A DNA stretch of 64,000 bases. It comes from Ascaphus truei (taxonomy: Eukaryota; Chordata; Amphibia; Anura; Ascaphidae). Both the position numbers and the translations under genes were made by a program. The DNA lies in NCBI GenBank assembly GCA_036426205.1, contig CM071586.1, positions 9,298,445-9,362,444 of the forward strand, in the 5' to 3' direction. The notes under the pieces are model-generated. The model was not told where the DNA came from. It did not search any database and saw only the letters and a program-made list of their open reading frames with translations. Shown here piece by piece: positions 1 through 11,942 of this stretch. Every line of letters begins with the position of its first letter. Position 1 is the first letter of the stretch.

Positions 1-475
1 AGGGGTGGGTCTACTGGATCTGTACTGAATGAACGGCCACTTCCTGTTTTAGAGAGTTCCTCTCCACCTTTGAGAGAGGATAGTCTGTTCCAGCAAGCAG
101 CCAGGAATCTGGTATGCTTGAGGCCCTCCCTCTGGGAGAGAGGAGAGATATTCCTCTAACTCCACAATGGAGTAAGGGAAGAGCAAGGACAGCTCCTTGG
201 GCCCTGACTAGGAGTGGTGTCTAGGGACATCCTGAAGGTGACAACCTTTGATTGCTGTGTGCTGTAACAGAGACTGTGCGGAATAAGGGCCCCTGCTACC
301 AGCAGGTAAGCACCAACAAGACCCATGTAACCAAGGTACTATTTCCCTTAGGAGACCCTATGTGAGATTGGGTACGGGAAGCAGGGTTACACATACATAC
401 ACACACATACGATACGTAGATAAATAAACATACTGTAGATAGATGGACGGACAGACGGACAGATAACAGAAAAAA
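1..475. other. No gene seen
   Basis: Contains a short CATA/CAGA microsatellite at 390-470. The left part could not be assigned to a family. Confidence 0.4.
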
Positions 476-667
476 AATCTGTAAACTATTATTGAATCCC
501 CTTTTTAATGATTTATCTTTTATACATTTAAACATAATAAAATACATGTTCCACAGTTTTCACCTTCATATTAGAGGTTCACGTGCAAGGAATTATATTT
601 TGAGTTTATAGTTTTAATAAACGCAATTACATATATGTAAAGTTCAGAAAAAAAACAGAGGTAGGGA

Positions 668-895
668 GAGATCATGAGCAGAATGCATTCAATATCCAGA
701 ACTAGATAGAGATCAGGGTTACAGAACTGTCCAGACTGCCTTGTCATTCCAGAACCAGAGAGAGATAAGGACTGCAGGGACTAGAATACATTGCAAACCT
801 AGAACCGGAGGGAGAGGTGCGCACTACAGAGACAAGAATACATTGCCACTCCAGAACCAGAGGTCCACACTACAGGGACCAGAATGCTTTGCGAG
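668..895 (-). repeat. 3'UTR 50-bp tandem repeat, gene A
   Basis: Degenerate tandem copies of a roughly 50-bp unit (agaatgcattgcaaatccag followed by aaccagagagagat) lie just past the predicted stop codon of gene A. The same unit occurs at the same place in C (35110-35225) and D (47930-48185), so it is an inherited part of the 3'UTR or 3' flank. Confidence 0.7.
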
Positions 896-909
896 GAGAC
901 TTTTCAGTG

Positions 910-2001
910 TCATTTTGAACTGGAAAATCCAAAATTGCTATCTCCTCCACACTTCTTACACAGCCAAGGCTGAAAGGAAAGAGACAATTAATACAAAACA
1001 AGGAATTCATATTATTTATATCATCTATATTAAAATGGGCATGATGCGAAGAGTGACACACTGAGCTCATTTGCATTCTATTACCCAGAATCCCTGGCTG
1101 CAGTGGAAGCGCTGTTTGTTAAGCGATAATGATGAAATACCGCTGTTGCAGACCTATCTGAGACGTGCAAATGTCCCACAAGTGGTACTTTTATTTGCTA
1201 TCATCTATATGGAATATCACATTGGCCAATCAAAATTCTACTTTAATCATATATACACATTAAATTGTAGGAATCCCCTGCGTGAGACGCCCTCTTATCC
1301 CCTCAGAGGGAGGAACCGTTGACCCTTATTGCATCAGAGTGAAGCACTGCTGACCCTATTAACTTATAGGAATTCCCTGTGTTAGGCGCACTTTTATCCC
1401 ATCACAAGGAGGCCCCTCTGACTCTATAAAGTTATAGGAATTCCCTGTGTTAGGCGCACTTTTATCCCATCACAGGGAGGCACCACTGACTCTATAAACT
1501 TATAGTATCCTCTGTATGAGACTCTTATCCCATCACAAGGAGGCACCTCTGACCCTATTTACCTACAGAAGTCTGTGTGTGAGACGCCCTCTTATCCCAT
1601 AGCAGGGAGGCACCGCTGACCATTTTAAATTACACTGTACAATCCCCTTGTAAAATACCATCTTATCCCATTAGAGGGAAACACCACTGACCATATTACC
1701 TTATAAGCATCCCCTGTGTGAGGCGCCTTTTTATCCCATTACGTTCTTGTACATTTACCATGTTAAAGGAAGGGCAGAGCTAGCGCCCAATGTAAGGGGT
1801 GGGGTTTCTTTTTCTAAACTTACCACACAGCACAGACTGCAAAGCAGGACGACGAGGATCAGTGAAACCAGGACTAAGAGAGCCACACCCCATCCGGGGA
1901 CACCTGTAACAAGAGACAGGGACAGTGTGTCACCCTGCGGGGGAGGGACAGACACATAGCTCCCTTCTGTCTGTGTCACTGTGTCACCCTGCGGGGGGAG
2001 G

Positions 2002-2057
<56 letters not shown>

Positions 2058-2903
2058 AAGAGCGAGAGGGGGGGAGAGGGAGAAAGTGGGGGAGAGAGGG
2101 AGAGGGAGAAAGTGGGGGAGAGAGGGAGAGAGAGGGTTAGAGGGGGATATGATAGACGTACTCAAAAATATTAGAAAGGTGGGGAAGCTAAGAAGAGAGA
2201 TAAGAAAAATGGAATTGAGAGAGAGGAAAACAAGTTACGTAATGAAGAAGGGAGATAGAGTGTGAGGAACAGTGAGAGAGAGAATAAAGGATTAAAGAAA
2301 GGAAGAGGCAGAGGAAAAGAGAAAGAGAGGGAGAGAGGGGGAGAGAAGGAGAGGAAAATATAGAGAGAATGGGTGAGAATAGGTGAGAAAGAGTAGGAGA
2401 GAGAGAATAGGAGGGAGAGACAGAGAGATAAAATATTAGAAAGGGAGAGAGAATGATACTCTAGATTGTGAGATAGGGAGAAAGAGAGATTGAGAGAGGG
2501 AGAGACTGAGAGTGATAGAGGGAGAGGGGGACCAGTGGTGGAAGGAAGAGGCATAGAGGAGGGGGAAAGGGGGGGAGAGAGAGAGAAAGGGAAGAGATAG
2601 AAATGAAAGCGAGAGAACAATAAAGAGAGAAATTCAAAAGGGGAAGAATGGTAGAGAAATAAGAAAAGAAATGGTAGAGAAATAAGAAAAGAGAGGGATG
2701 CAGAAAGAACAGAAGAAACATGAAGAAGAAACATTGCAGAGGAAGGGAGAGAAAGAAAGGAAGAAAGAAGAAAGAAGGGAAGAGAGCGAGAGAGGGATAA
2801 AGGAAAGATATCAATGTCTCTCACCTGCTCCCTGCAGACTCAGTATGAGACAGGCAGCCACAACCCACAGTCCGACTTTACTCATGGAGCGTTCACTGGC
2901 CAT
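910..2903 (-). CDS. Copy A of tandem small membrane protein gene, exon 2 lost
   Basis: Predicted exons on the minus strand are exon 1 at 2903-2825, exon 3 at 1903-1824 and exon 4 at 969-910 (TGA at 912-910). Exon 1 encodes MASERSMSKV and a hydrophobic signal core ending LILSLQGA. Exon 3 encodes the transmembrane helix starting VPGWGVALLVLV and ending CSLCCV. Exon 4 encodes a tail PWLCKKCGGDSN followed by FGFSSSK. Splice sites are canonical (gtgag, ttacag, gtaagt, ctttcag). The 27-nt exon 2 of copies C and D is absent. Because exon 2 begins and ends in phase 1, exon 1 joins exon 3 without a frameshift, predicting about 72 residues with almost no extracellular part between signal peptide and membrane helix. 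It may be functional with altered topology, or a young pseudogene. No transcript evidence is available from sequence. The function is not recognised. Confidence 0.6.
1265..1745 (-). repeat. Intron 3 68-bp tandem repeat, gene A
   Basis: About seven diverged copies of a 68-bp unit with the core tgtgagacgccctcttatcc then catcacagggaggcaccgct. Units here have many substitutions and small indels, whereas those in D are nearly identical, so this array is older or less homogenised. Confidence 0.8.
1913..2007 (-). repeat. Intron 2 54/55-bp minisatellite, gene A (about 1.8 units)
   Basis: Short version of the minisatellite that is expanded in C and D (core gtcaccctgcgggggaggga). In A the minus-strand frame of the units runs openly into the transmembrane exon and out into the GA-rich tract, giving a long frame from 2165 to 1755. 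This follows from the missing exon 2 region and is probably accidental. Confidence 0.75.
2003..2800 (-). repeat. GA-rich intron 1 tract, gene A
   Basis: Almost uninterrupted purine-rich GAGA/GGGA sequence on the plus strand between the minisatellite and exon 1. The Ser/Leu-rich or Arg/Glu-rich frames across it are composition artefacts. Equivalent tracts fill intron 1 in C and D. Confidence 0.85.
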
Positions 2904-2995
2904 GCTGGGTGCTGAGTTCAAACCCACTCCAGGGACAGCTGTTAATGTCAGGTGAACTCACAAAGATCTGATATCCTCTACCCTGGAACCTCTAG

Positions 2996-3005
2996 CCTTA
3001 TATAC
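2996..3005 (-). promoter_or_regulatory. TATA box of gene A
   Basis: On the minus strand this reads GTATATAAGG. It lies 93 bp upstream of the ATG, the same distance as in all three other copies, and the flanking sequence (CTAGAGG, TAGGGGATATCAGAG) is also conserved. Confidence 0.75.
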
Positions 3006-3446
3006 CTCCCGCACACAGGAAAGGACAGTCACAGTGACAAGTGTTGTCTATATGCAGGACGTTCTCAGAACGAGGTGTGTTAAAATTCAAATTGTAGAAT
3101 AATTATAGAGTTGAGTAGATGGGGATATTTTTATGGGTTAGAACCTGTCAAACTTGATAGAGTTTTATTTCTGGCCTTTGATTGACTCAATTAATCTAGT
3201 TCATGAATTAAAAAGGAACGATGGACATACTGGATACATTTTCAATACTCTGAATTTTACATCAGTTTGGGTGTCCGTGACAATGACAATCACAGTGGCA
3301 TTGACAATGATGGTGACCAGTTGATAAACTGCTCACTGAAGCTGCAATTAAAATATTTCTCAGCTGGAAAATGTATCCAAGCCCAATTATTGTAGTATTC
3401 AACATGCTGCACTGTACAGTAATAAGGAGTATCTGTATATACAGTA

Positions 3447-3657
3447 TACACGCCGTCCTCGGTTATCCAACGGAAACCGTTCTGGAAGGAGCGTTGGATA
3501 GTGACACCGATGCAAAGTGAGTCCCGTGTTAGTCAGTGGCGGTGAGCGTTGGATAACGCATTCCGTGGTCGAAAAACGGCCCGTATCGTTGCATTGTAAA
3601 GCGTTGGAAATGCCATTAATTGTAATGTGAAATGTTGGATAACGAGGACTACCTGTA
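3447..3657. mobile_element. MITE with TCCTCG(G)TTATCCAAC terminal inverted repeats
   Basis: The left end reads cgtcctcggttatccaac and the right end gttggataacgaggacta, in inverted orientation. A second copy sits at 60973-61244. Block C has the uninterrupted site (atacagtataatttaatagg near 39770), so this is an insertion into block A after duplication, with a TA target. Confidence 0.8.
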
Positions 3658-3659
3658 AT

Positions 3660-4380
3660 TGAATAGGATTATCCTTTTACACATAGCTGCCCAACAGACT
3701 GTAATAGGATCACCCTCTTACACCCTTAAGCTGACGACACACATTTTATTAAGATCACCCTCAGAAACACACCCTTTGAATTTTCCTAAAGCTTATACTC
3801 TGGGACATATAGAAAAATTATATAAGACAAGCTTAGGTCTCAACCACTTTTTTGCTTTAACAATAATTCTTCTGAAAAAGTTTGAGGCCTTTGTGGAAGT
3901 TGATGTGTCCATTTTGAAGGTCAACCATCTTCCTTGGTCTTAGGCTCCTCTCAAGCCTTCAGTCCACATTAATGTTCTAGAGTTTGTGTTAAACCCAATT
4001 CTATTTCGATACTTAAAGGCACCAGTATGTTCTAAGTAGCCATAGTCTCAGAGGTACTAAATCTCAATCTCTCTAGATATTGCCTGGCATCCAACAATTT
4101 GTAAACCAAGATGGGATGGACCTTCTAGTTCTTGACTTTTGCCTCTTGGTCAACCCAAATCTTCCACCTTAAGAATTCCTCTCTCTGAAATGATAGGCCT
4201 CTGATACTCTCGGTCATCATTGCCCTCAAGGGCTAATGCCTGTTTGGAAGTTAAGTTGCCCTTTGTACGATCAGGAAGGTTAGCATGCCCAAACTGACTA
4301 TGTCTCGCAGAAGGATTTTTTTAAAGAGTCTTAGTTGAATTTTATTGGGCATATGTTGTCCAGTGTTTCAAGATTTGTGG
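3660..4380. other. Upstream flank of gene A, no gene seen
   Basis: Non-coding sequence shared with 39790-40560 (C) and, in pieces, with block B (20655-22478). I see no open frame with coding character. The function, if any, would be promoter-distal regulation. Confidence 0.6.
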
Positions 4381-4660
4381 ACCAGTGAGTGTGCTCTGAA
4401 CCACCTCAAACTTAAATGTCAACGACGGACGGAGCTCCCCATACTTCCTCCCAAGCTTTATTTTATTTATTTGTCAAATGTGTTACCAGGAAATAATACA
4501 TTGACCATTGCTTCTCGTTATTGCCCCTTTCTCCATTACTGTCGACAGCACTATCATCAACCCAGTATCCCTAGGTAGCATCACGGTATCACACTTAACT
4601 CCACCCTCACGTTCTCCTCTCACATTCATACTGTGGCTAAAACGTGACAAGTAATTGTAT
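4380..4660 (+). mobile_element. L2-like LINE fragment
   Basis: A degraded frame here (LPILPPK and the ccattactgtcgacagcact stretch) matches the reverse-transcriptase region also seen at 16000-16640 and 41820-42360. It is interrupted near 4455-4515 by a short piece beginning tttatttatttgtcaaatgt, similar to 43050-43100. Confidence 0.5.
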
Positions 4661-5240
4661 AACAAAGGCTCAAGAGTCCCCCAAAAAAAACAGTGCATCC
4701 AAAAATAAGGGAAGGTTAGTATAATAATGGGTGCAAACAAGTTCCTGTGTGGAAAAAAATAAAGAAGAAGATCATCCGTGAGAGTCACAAAGCAGCTCAT
4801 TGATGGGGGGTGTACATAGTAAATCCAATTAGGTGAGTGAAAAGACCGGGGTTATTACATTGATAACCCTGTCTATATCACAAACACTTGGATAATCACC
4901 CTAGCGCATAGAAACCCAGCCAGCATACAAATGTGACGCAGTATAATGAGATTTGAAGTAACTCCCATGGTTGATGCTGTAAGCAGTTCCACTTTTCTTG
5001 CATGCCTCACGTAGTGAAGTAGAAGTGAAGGTAGACGTCCATGGGAGGAAACAACGGAGCACAGCCAGGATCCAGTCAGAATCCAAATAACGTGGGAGCA
5101 ACAATCCAAAACAAATCGGGTTAAAAAAAGAATTTATTAAATAGGTGGACACATGGTATAGAGCAGGTCAGGGACACCCCTCTAACGCGTTTCACACTGC
5201 AACAGCGCTTTGTCAAAGAGAGTATCAAAGAGAGTAAACT
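4660..5240. other. Unclassified repeat-like sequence
   Basis: No coding frame was recognised. The right end contains ctctaacgcgtttcacactg followed by caacagcgctttgtcaaaga, a phrase typical of tails of dispersed amphibian retroelements. I cannot name the family. Confidence 0.35.
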
Positions 5241-5530
5241 TGACAATTTTCCTCTGTAACATGGCACACATGCACCTTTTCCTTTGTTGCTCTACTGCTA
5301 AAACTCTAATGCATGCCCTCATCCTTTCCCATCTTGATTGTTGTAACATTATACTTTCTGGCCTTCATGTCTCTGACCTGTGTCCTCTACAATGAACATG
5401 TATTATCAATGCTTCTGCTAGAACCAGTGCTCGCTCCTAAATCTGTCTCTACTGTACTTCTCTCTGGCTAAACTACTTCTCCTGGCTTCCCATTAAATCC
5501 TGTATTACTTTACAAAGTAAATGAGCACTT
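5240..5530 (+). mobile_element. L2-like LINE reverse transcriptase fragment
   Basis: The plus-strand frame contains MAHMHLFLCCSTAKTLMHA then LILSHLDCCNIILSGL, the characteristic C-terminal part of L2/CR1-type reverse transcriptases. It carries stops further on and is a dead fragment. Confidence 0.7.
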
Positions 5531-5627
5531 CAGTATTAGGTAATACCTTTTTTATTTAGTTGGACTAACAATTGATATGATAAGACAAGCTTTTGTGAGG
5601 TCTCCTCTCTTCCTCAAGTCAGCAATA

Positions 5628-5745
5628 CAGGCATACCCCGCATTAACGTACGCAATGGGACCGGAGCAGGTATGTAAAGCGATAATGTACTTAAAGTGAA
5701 GCACTACATTTTCCCCACTTATCGATGCATGTACTGTACTTCAAT
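5628..5745. mobile_element. MITE fragment (cataccccgcattaacgtac type)
   Basis: The segment begins ataccccgcattaacgtacg and continues with a GTAAAGCGATAATGTACTTAAAGTG stretch typical of MITE ends. A convincing matching right end is not visible, so it is probably truncated. Confidence 0.4.
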
Positions 5746-6299
5746 CGTCATATACGTGCATAACTGATGTAAATAACGCATTTGTAACAGGCTCTATAGT
5801 GGTGACTGGTGTGGGGGGGGGGTGATCTTGACATATAAGTTTGTAGAGTTTGCAGTGTGTGATGTTGCACGGCCTTGTGAGATTCTCAGCGTCTTTGAGT
5901 TTGTTATGAAGTTTTCTGTTTACTAACTTCTCAAATGAAGAAAGTGTGCGCTGTCCCAATATAAATCATTAAGTATTCAAAAACGATAGTATCCCTCTGC
6001 TGCTTCCACTCTCCCGTGATCAGCGGGTTAAACCGGAAAACAAACAAAATAAAGGAAGCGCAAAAAAGAAAAAAAAAACATCAGTCAAAATAGATATAAA
6101 CTTTATAAATTGTCTCAAAATAAATTCACATACAAATTCACATAATAAAAGGATCCTAGTAGACAAAGATGGACCACAGAGCCCAAGCACTAAAAAGGGG
6201 TTCCCATCTCCAAAAACCCACAGAACTGTAGATGTAATGTCCCAGGGTGAGTTCTGTGGGTTTGGCGGCTGCCGGAATGGAAGGATGCGAGGTTTGGGG

Positions 6300-7115
6300 A
6301 AGATTTATTTTAATGTTTCATCCTCTGTCAGTATGGGTTGCATGTCTTCGATATTTTTGTTTGCATTCCCCCTAGGGCAGGGTTTTATGTAGTCACTGGT
6401 GGTATGCACAGGGTTGTTTCTTTCTTCTTGTATTGGAGCAGGTGTTCTCGTGGGGCTTGAAGTGCGGTTGTGATTATTGTGGCAAGCCATTGGCTTGTAT
6501 ACCTTCTGTCTGAAGGATTCAGTCAGGGCGGTGAGGTCTCTGTTTCTGTCTTTAGCATCAGAGAATATGCGGTGATATCTTATAGCCTGGCTGTGTATGT
6601 TTTGTTTTGTATGAGGGGGATTGAAGCTGGAGTTATGGAGATAACTACAACTGCCTGTGGTTTTGTTATATACAGCATTGTGTAGTTTGCCATTCTTTGT
6701 GTTTTTATTGTATGTACAGTAGAAGGTTTATGAGGAATGCCCAATAATCTATTTTGAGCTTAATTGATGGGTGGATTTAATTCAAGGACTCGTAAAATTG
6801 TTTTAGATGTTATATATTATATCCATATTATAAACACATCGTCAATGAATCTGTAATGTTTGTAAAATTTGTGGAGGCATATGGTTAGGAATCTTAATTC
6901 AGGATTGGCCATAAAACGATGGCATATTGCAGTGCCATCCTGATCCCCAATGCAGTCCCCATTAGTTGCAGATAAATGTCCTTGTTGAAGCTGACAAAGT
7001 TGTGTGTGAGGATGTATTATATCAGTTCGGTAATTACTTCAGCGCTGTATTTCTGATCCAGGAGACCAACTTGGACTAGTATGGCAATTTCTTCTTAATA
7101 CAGTATTACTTTACA
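6300..7115 (-). pseudogene. Decayed Penelope-like reverse transcriptase fragment
   Basis: On the minus strand near 6880-6990 a degraded frame reads GTAIGTRMALQYA and, after a break, HYRFIDDV, matching the conserved GTAMGTRMAPQYAN and the catalytic YIDD region of the intact copy at 52676-53758. Many stops and frameshifts separate the pieces. It belongs to a lineage more divergent than the 51-58 kb copies. Confidence 0.65.
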
Positions 7116-7459
7116 AAATTCTCCCTTTCTCTTTTAAGGCTAAAAAAACTCCTCTGCCCTATGAGGGCGTACCCTTGGCGTCTGTCCTGGAACCTCTTCT
7201 CTAATCACTTTTCTCATCCTTTTGGGTCAAATATCAGATTTATGTTAATGACACTCAAACATTTACATTCAAACCAAATGTTACCCCTGTTGTCCATGTT
7301 GTGGAAATAAGTCAACTGCAATATTTGGGGTCCGAAAAAAAATAATGATATTGAAGTGTATTCATGTGGAGAGATTCATGGAGAGATTCATTCCAGCAGG
7401 CAGCTGAATTGCGCTCTGCCCCGCTATACCCATACATTGGTACAGCATATGTAAAAAAA

Positions 7460-7670
7460 TGGAGGTGGGGAAGAAGGGGGAGTGTGTATGAGGGAGGGGG
7501 GAGAGAAGGGGGAGTGTGTATGAGGGAGGGGGGTAGAGAAGGGGGAGTGTGTATGAGGGAGGGGGAGAGAGAAGGGGAAGAGTGTATGAGGGAGGGAGAG
7601 AAGGGGGAGTGTGTATGAGGAAGGGAGGGAGGGGAGAGAAGGGGGAGTGTGTATAAGGGAGGGTCTGCCC
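7460..7670. repeat. Minisatellite, unit gggagtgtgtatgagggagg
   Basis: Eight or so copies of a 22-27 bp unit with variable G runs. The Pro/Ser/His-rich frames on the minus strand come from this array and are not genes. Confidence 0.9.
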
Positions 7671-8840
7671 TGCTGTGGACCCACAGGGACAGCCCGAGGG
7701 CCCCCAGGCACCTGTGGGAACCACCCGAGGGCCTCAGACACCTGTGGGGATGACCCAGGGACACCCATGGACCCGCAGGCCCACCCGTGGACCCCATTGT
7801 GGCCCACAGTGACCCACGGGGACAACCTGGAGACCCCCAGACCCTTTGGGCACCCCCCTCTGGTGCACTGTGGGGCCTGCGGACACCCGTCGGGACCACC
7901 GGGGACTACCGTAGGCCTGGGGTATTAACCCTGTATGTAAAATAATAAATCATGTTTTTATGGGGGCACATGTGGGTAGGTTATGTATTAATGTTTATTT
8001 AATATGGTAATGTTTATTGTGGGGCCTAGGAGGTGGGTAGTGGGGGCAATTCTGTGCAGTGTTTTTATTGTGGGTAGTAGGGGGGGTGAAGGGGTTATTG
8101 TCCCCAAGGGTGGGTAGGCCTTCCTGGTAGGTAGTGGGTGAGGGTGATTAGGCCTCATGGGTGAGTAGTGGGGGAGGGTGGTTAGGCCTTCTTGGTGAGT
8201 AGTGGGTGAGGGTGGGTAAACCCCTTACTTACTCTAGCGGTTAATAACCGCTAAGGTGATTAAGGGGTTAGGGGTCATTAGATTGGCTCTTTTTATTCTT
8301 GTTTATTTCTTGCAGCACCGGAGGGCAGGGATGGGGTGAGGATGAGGACGGCATTCCTCATGGGTGCCTGGCAGGGGTGAGTGCAAGATGTATTTATTTT
8401 ATTTCTGCTGCTTCTTGTATTTGAAATGGGCAAATGCATTATTATCCATATGTGGATAATAATAATGTATGTGTTAGAGTGCAGGGGGTATATTTATTTT
8501 AAAGTATTTATGTGTTTTTTAATAGTTTTTTGGGGGCACAGAATTGGTACTGCAGGCAAGCGGGGACCCCCGGACACCTGCGGGGGCCACCCAAGGGCCA
8601 TCGCTGGCCTGTAGTATAATTCCTGTGCCTCCCCAAAAAATTAAGCTCTGTTATGTATGTTAGGGGGGTATAGGGGTTGTTGGGGGCACAGGTGGTGGGT
8701 GTGTTGTATATTGCAATGTTTATTGGGGGCAATTGTCCCCAATAAACATGCTATTGTGCCTTAACCTCTTCATTGCCTTAGTGAATAGCCGCTAAGATAA
8801 TGAAGCTGCTTTAATGTATTTTTATTAATATTGATCGCGA
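7670..8840. repeat. GC-rich and TG-rich dispersed repeat, unclassified
   Basis: The first 250 bp consist of loosely repeated phrases such as gaccacccgagggcc and acacctgtggggatgaccc, echoed at 8550-8610 (cggacacctgcgggggccac). The remainder is G- and T-rich with phrases like gcggttaataaccgctaagg, a perfect short palindrome. I see no gene. Confidence 0.5.
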
Positions 8841-9079
8841 GCAGGGGGTCTCCTGAGCTGAACCGCTTTGATTTCTGGCTCAGGGTCTCCCTGCTTCTCG
8901 AGATACAAGCCCCGTTAGGGGGTGTCGGTATCTCTCTGCTTTGTTTACAACCCACGGTCACGTGATCGGGACATTTAAAAGCAGAGGGATACCGACACCC
9001 CATAACGGGGCCTGTATCTCGGGAAGCAGGGGGTCCCCAAACCTGAAACCAACGTGGTTCAGCTCCAGAGACCCCCTGC
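8841..9079. mobile_element. Foldback element with about 95-bp arms
   Basis: The left arm (8841-8933) begins gcagggggtctcctgagctg and ends tgtcggtatctctctgcttt. The right arm (8979-9079) is its imperfect reverse complement, including gagataccgacaccccataa-type sequence, with a spacer of about 45 bp. The structure is that of a non-autonomous foldback or MITE. Confidence 0.75.
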
Positions 9080-9730
9080 ACAAATATTTTTAGAGTGGCG
9101 GATCTCTCTCTGCTCCAGGCAGATCTCGCCAGGTGAGCCCTTCTCGGCAGGCAGACTGGCTACTCGCAGCGGCGACATTTTGGGGCGGCAAATTTCCCTT
9201 TCCCCCCCCACTGATTGCCAGGAGAGAGCGTGGGACCTCTGTAAAGTTCTTACATTCTCCTTCTTGCCGCCCTCCTTCTTTGGCGTCCAATGACACTGCA
9301 ATGTCACACAGTGTCACACGTTGCCCTGGCAATATGATGTTGCGGTGTCAAAAGTCACCACGTTACCATGGCACCACACCCCGGTGAGATGTCACATTGG
9401 CAACACCTTCTGACGGCACAGTGTCATTTGACACTAAAGGAGGAGGTAGGTGGTTGTGTAAATCCGCCACTGCATACTTATTACACTAACGCACTGCGTG
9501 AGCGTATTTTAATCATTCTTTCTATCCAATAAAATCACACAATATATTTTACCATGAACGAATTTCTTTTGCGCTATCTTCTTCACTTCATCGTTCCTGG
9601 GGTTATGGATTACCCCTATATAACGTAAGTATTCAAAGTGACTATTCCTTTCTTCCATCCATTAACTATCTACAGTAGCAATGTCTTATTCCTATGGCTA
9701 TTGTTTTGCCAGTTGTACACTCATTACTAT
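9080..9730. other. Non-coding sequence, no gene seen
   Basis: Contains a run of gtgtcac/gttgcc motifs (9285-9440) that are loosely repetitive. Several overlapping frames of 70-85 codons exist on both strands but none resembles a known protein, and they are typical of GC-rich repeat DNA. Confidence 0.4.
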
Positions 9731-10126
9731 GTAGAGATGAGCGAATGTTGGGGGCAGATTTGGATAAGCAGCAGATCGGCCGGTACCTTGGGTCCTTGGA
9801 TTTAAGCGGATCGATCTCAAAAAGGGACGATTCGCCTTCTGCAGATTTTTTATTATTATTGCCAATAATATTCTGCGGATTCTACGAAGCATGGACTGAT
9901 TTGTGAAGTCCAATCCACAGATTCAGCCATCCTTTGGCAGATAAGAATTGCTGAATCCGCGGATTGGATTCTACAAATAAGTAAACACGTTATATCGGAA
10001 AGTCGGTTTTTGATTTATCCGCGCGGATTTAAACCGACCAAATCCATCCGCGGGTTTTACACCGCGAAATGGGTTTTGGGGGGGGAAATGCGAGAAAATC
10101 CAGGACACAGATCAGTTCATCTCTAT
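9731..10126. mobile_element. Probable MITE with TAGAGATGA ends
   Basis: The left end gtagagatgagcgaatg and right end gttcatctctatta are short inverted repeats. The internal sequence is rich in gcggattc/gaatccgc phrases in both orientations. The element boundaries rest only on the short terminal match. Confidence 0.45.
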
Positions 10127-10356
10127 TACTATATCTGTTTCATTATTTCATTATTGTTGATATTGATACTGGTTTTAATATTATTGATTGTGATTATTTT
10201 CTTCTTGAGCGCCCGACGTTGGTTGTTTTCTTTTTAATTATAAGAAAGCAAAAGAGTTTATTAAGTGCTATAGGGCTGTACATGGAATTATAGTTTGCAG
10301 CAACTCAAAAGGTATTTGGCAGCAAGCCCAGAATTTAGTTGTGTTGCGGTGGATAT

Positions 10357-11940
10357 GATACTTACATAGTTACATAGTTACATACTGTAGTAGACGAGGT
10401 TGAAAGACATAGGTCCATCAAGTACAACTATTCTACATTTAGAAAACAGATACTTTATCCTACTGTATATCTATACTTGCCTATTAATCAAGAGGAAGGC
10501 AAACAAAAAGCACCAGTGACATATCATCCAATGATATCTCATAAGGGGGGAAATACATTCCTTCCTGACTCCAAGAATTGGCAATCGGATTACTCCCTGG
10601 ATCAACATCCTTCCCATGTTTACTTATTTGGTATATCCCTGTATACCTTTCCTTTCTAAAAAGATGTCCAACCTTTTTTTGAACAAATTCATTTTATCTG
10701 CCATCCCAGTCTCCATGGGTAATGAATCCCACACTGTAACCGCCCTTACTGTAAAGAACCCTTTCCTTTGTTTCTGGTGAAATCTCCTTTCCTCCAACCT
10801 TAAGGGATGACCCTGAGTCCTTTGTACTGCCCGTGGGATGAATAGGTCTTTTGAAAGCTCCTTGTATTGTCCCCGAATATATTTGTATATAGTTATCATA
10901 TCCCCTATAAGACGCATCTTTTCTAATGTAAATAAATCTAATTTAGCTAGACTCTCCTCATAAGTTAGATTATCCATCCGCTTTATTAATTTGTTGGCTC
11001 TTCTCTGCACTCTCTCTAGTTCCATAATGTCTTTTCTTAGGAGTGGTGCCCAAAATTGTACTCCATATTCAAGATGTGGTCTTACTAATGCTTTGTAAAG
11101 GGGCATAATTATGTTTACTTCCCTTCCATCCATTTCCCGTTTAATGCAAGATAAGATCTTTTTTTGCCTTTGCAGCTACTGCATGACTTTGGGCACTATT
11201 GCTAAGCCTGCTGTCTACAAGGACACCTAAATTCTTCTTCATCAATTATTCCCCCAATATATCCCCATTTAACTTGAAAGTCGCCTGTTTATTATTGCTT
11301 CCCAAACGCATTACCTTACATTTATCTGTATTAAACCTCATCTGCCATTTACCTGCCCAAGTTTCCCGTCACTGCAAGTCCTTCTGGAGAGAAAGTACAT
11401 CCTGCTCTGATTCTACTACCTTACACAATTTAGTATCATCAGCAAAGATGGAGACTTTGCTCTCGATGCCAACCACAAGGTCATTAATAAATAAGTTAAA
11501 AAGCAGGGGTCCCAGTACCGATCCCTGAGGTACTCCACTCATGACCTTTGCCCAACCTGAAAAAAGTTCCATTTATGACAACCCTCTGTTGTCTGTCCTT
11601 CAACCAGTTTTCAATCCAGGTGCATATATTATTACTAAGTCCAATTTTCTTTATTTTGTACACCAACCTCTTGTGTGAAACCGTATCAAAAGCCTTTGCA
11701 AAATCTAAGTAGATCAGATCAACTGCATTACCCTGGTCTAAATTCCTACTTACCTCCTCAAAGAAACAAATAAGGTTAGTTTGGCATGATCTATCCTTCA
11801 TAAATCCATGCTGACTATTACTAATAATTTTATTTTCCATTAGGTATTCCTGAATATTATCCCGTATTAAACCATCAAGTAGTTTCCCTACTATTGAAGT
11901 CAGGCTTACAGGTCTGTAATTTCCAAGTTGTGATCTACAC
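10357..11940 (-). mobile_element. CR1-like LINE, 3' part (reverse transcriptase and 3' tail)
   Basis: Minus-strand frames give the core of a CR1-type reverse transcriptase: HGFMKDRSCQTNL and DLIYLDFAKAFDTVSH (11840-11496), [15 protein letters not shown] and the catalytic FADDTK (11572-11369), then the C-terminal domain with LVRPHLEYGVQFWAP (11133-10624). The 3' end has the short tail repeat acatagttacatagttacat at 10365-10385, usual for CR1 elements. Frameshifts separate the domains, so the copy is inactive. It continues at 12299 beyond a hairpin-rich insertion placed just upstream of the NYRPVSLTS motif. Confidence 0.9.
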
Positions 11941-11942
11941 TA

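Larger units (their letters stand above)
476..4380. repeat. Segmental duplication block A
   Basis: The segment aligns with block D (47340-51230) and block C (34690-41390) in the same order: AT-rich 3' flank, 50-bp repeats, tail exon, 68-bp repeats, transmembrane exon, minisatellite, GA-rich intron, signal-peptide exon, TATA promoter and about 1.4 kb of upstream DNA. Matching anchors include the phrase gcccaacagactgtaa near 3690 and 39812. The block differs by a MITE at 3447-3657 and by loss of the region that holds exon 2 in C and D. Boundaries are approximate because they are read by eye. Confidence 0.8.

Noticed and set aside
9054..9387. Overlapping 80-codon frames on both strands
   Set aside because: Four frames overlap in the same DNA with no recognised motif and no splice context.
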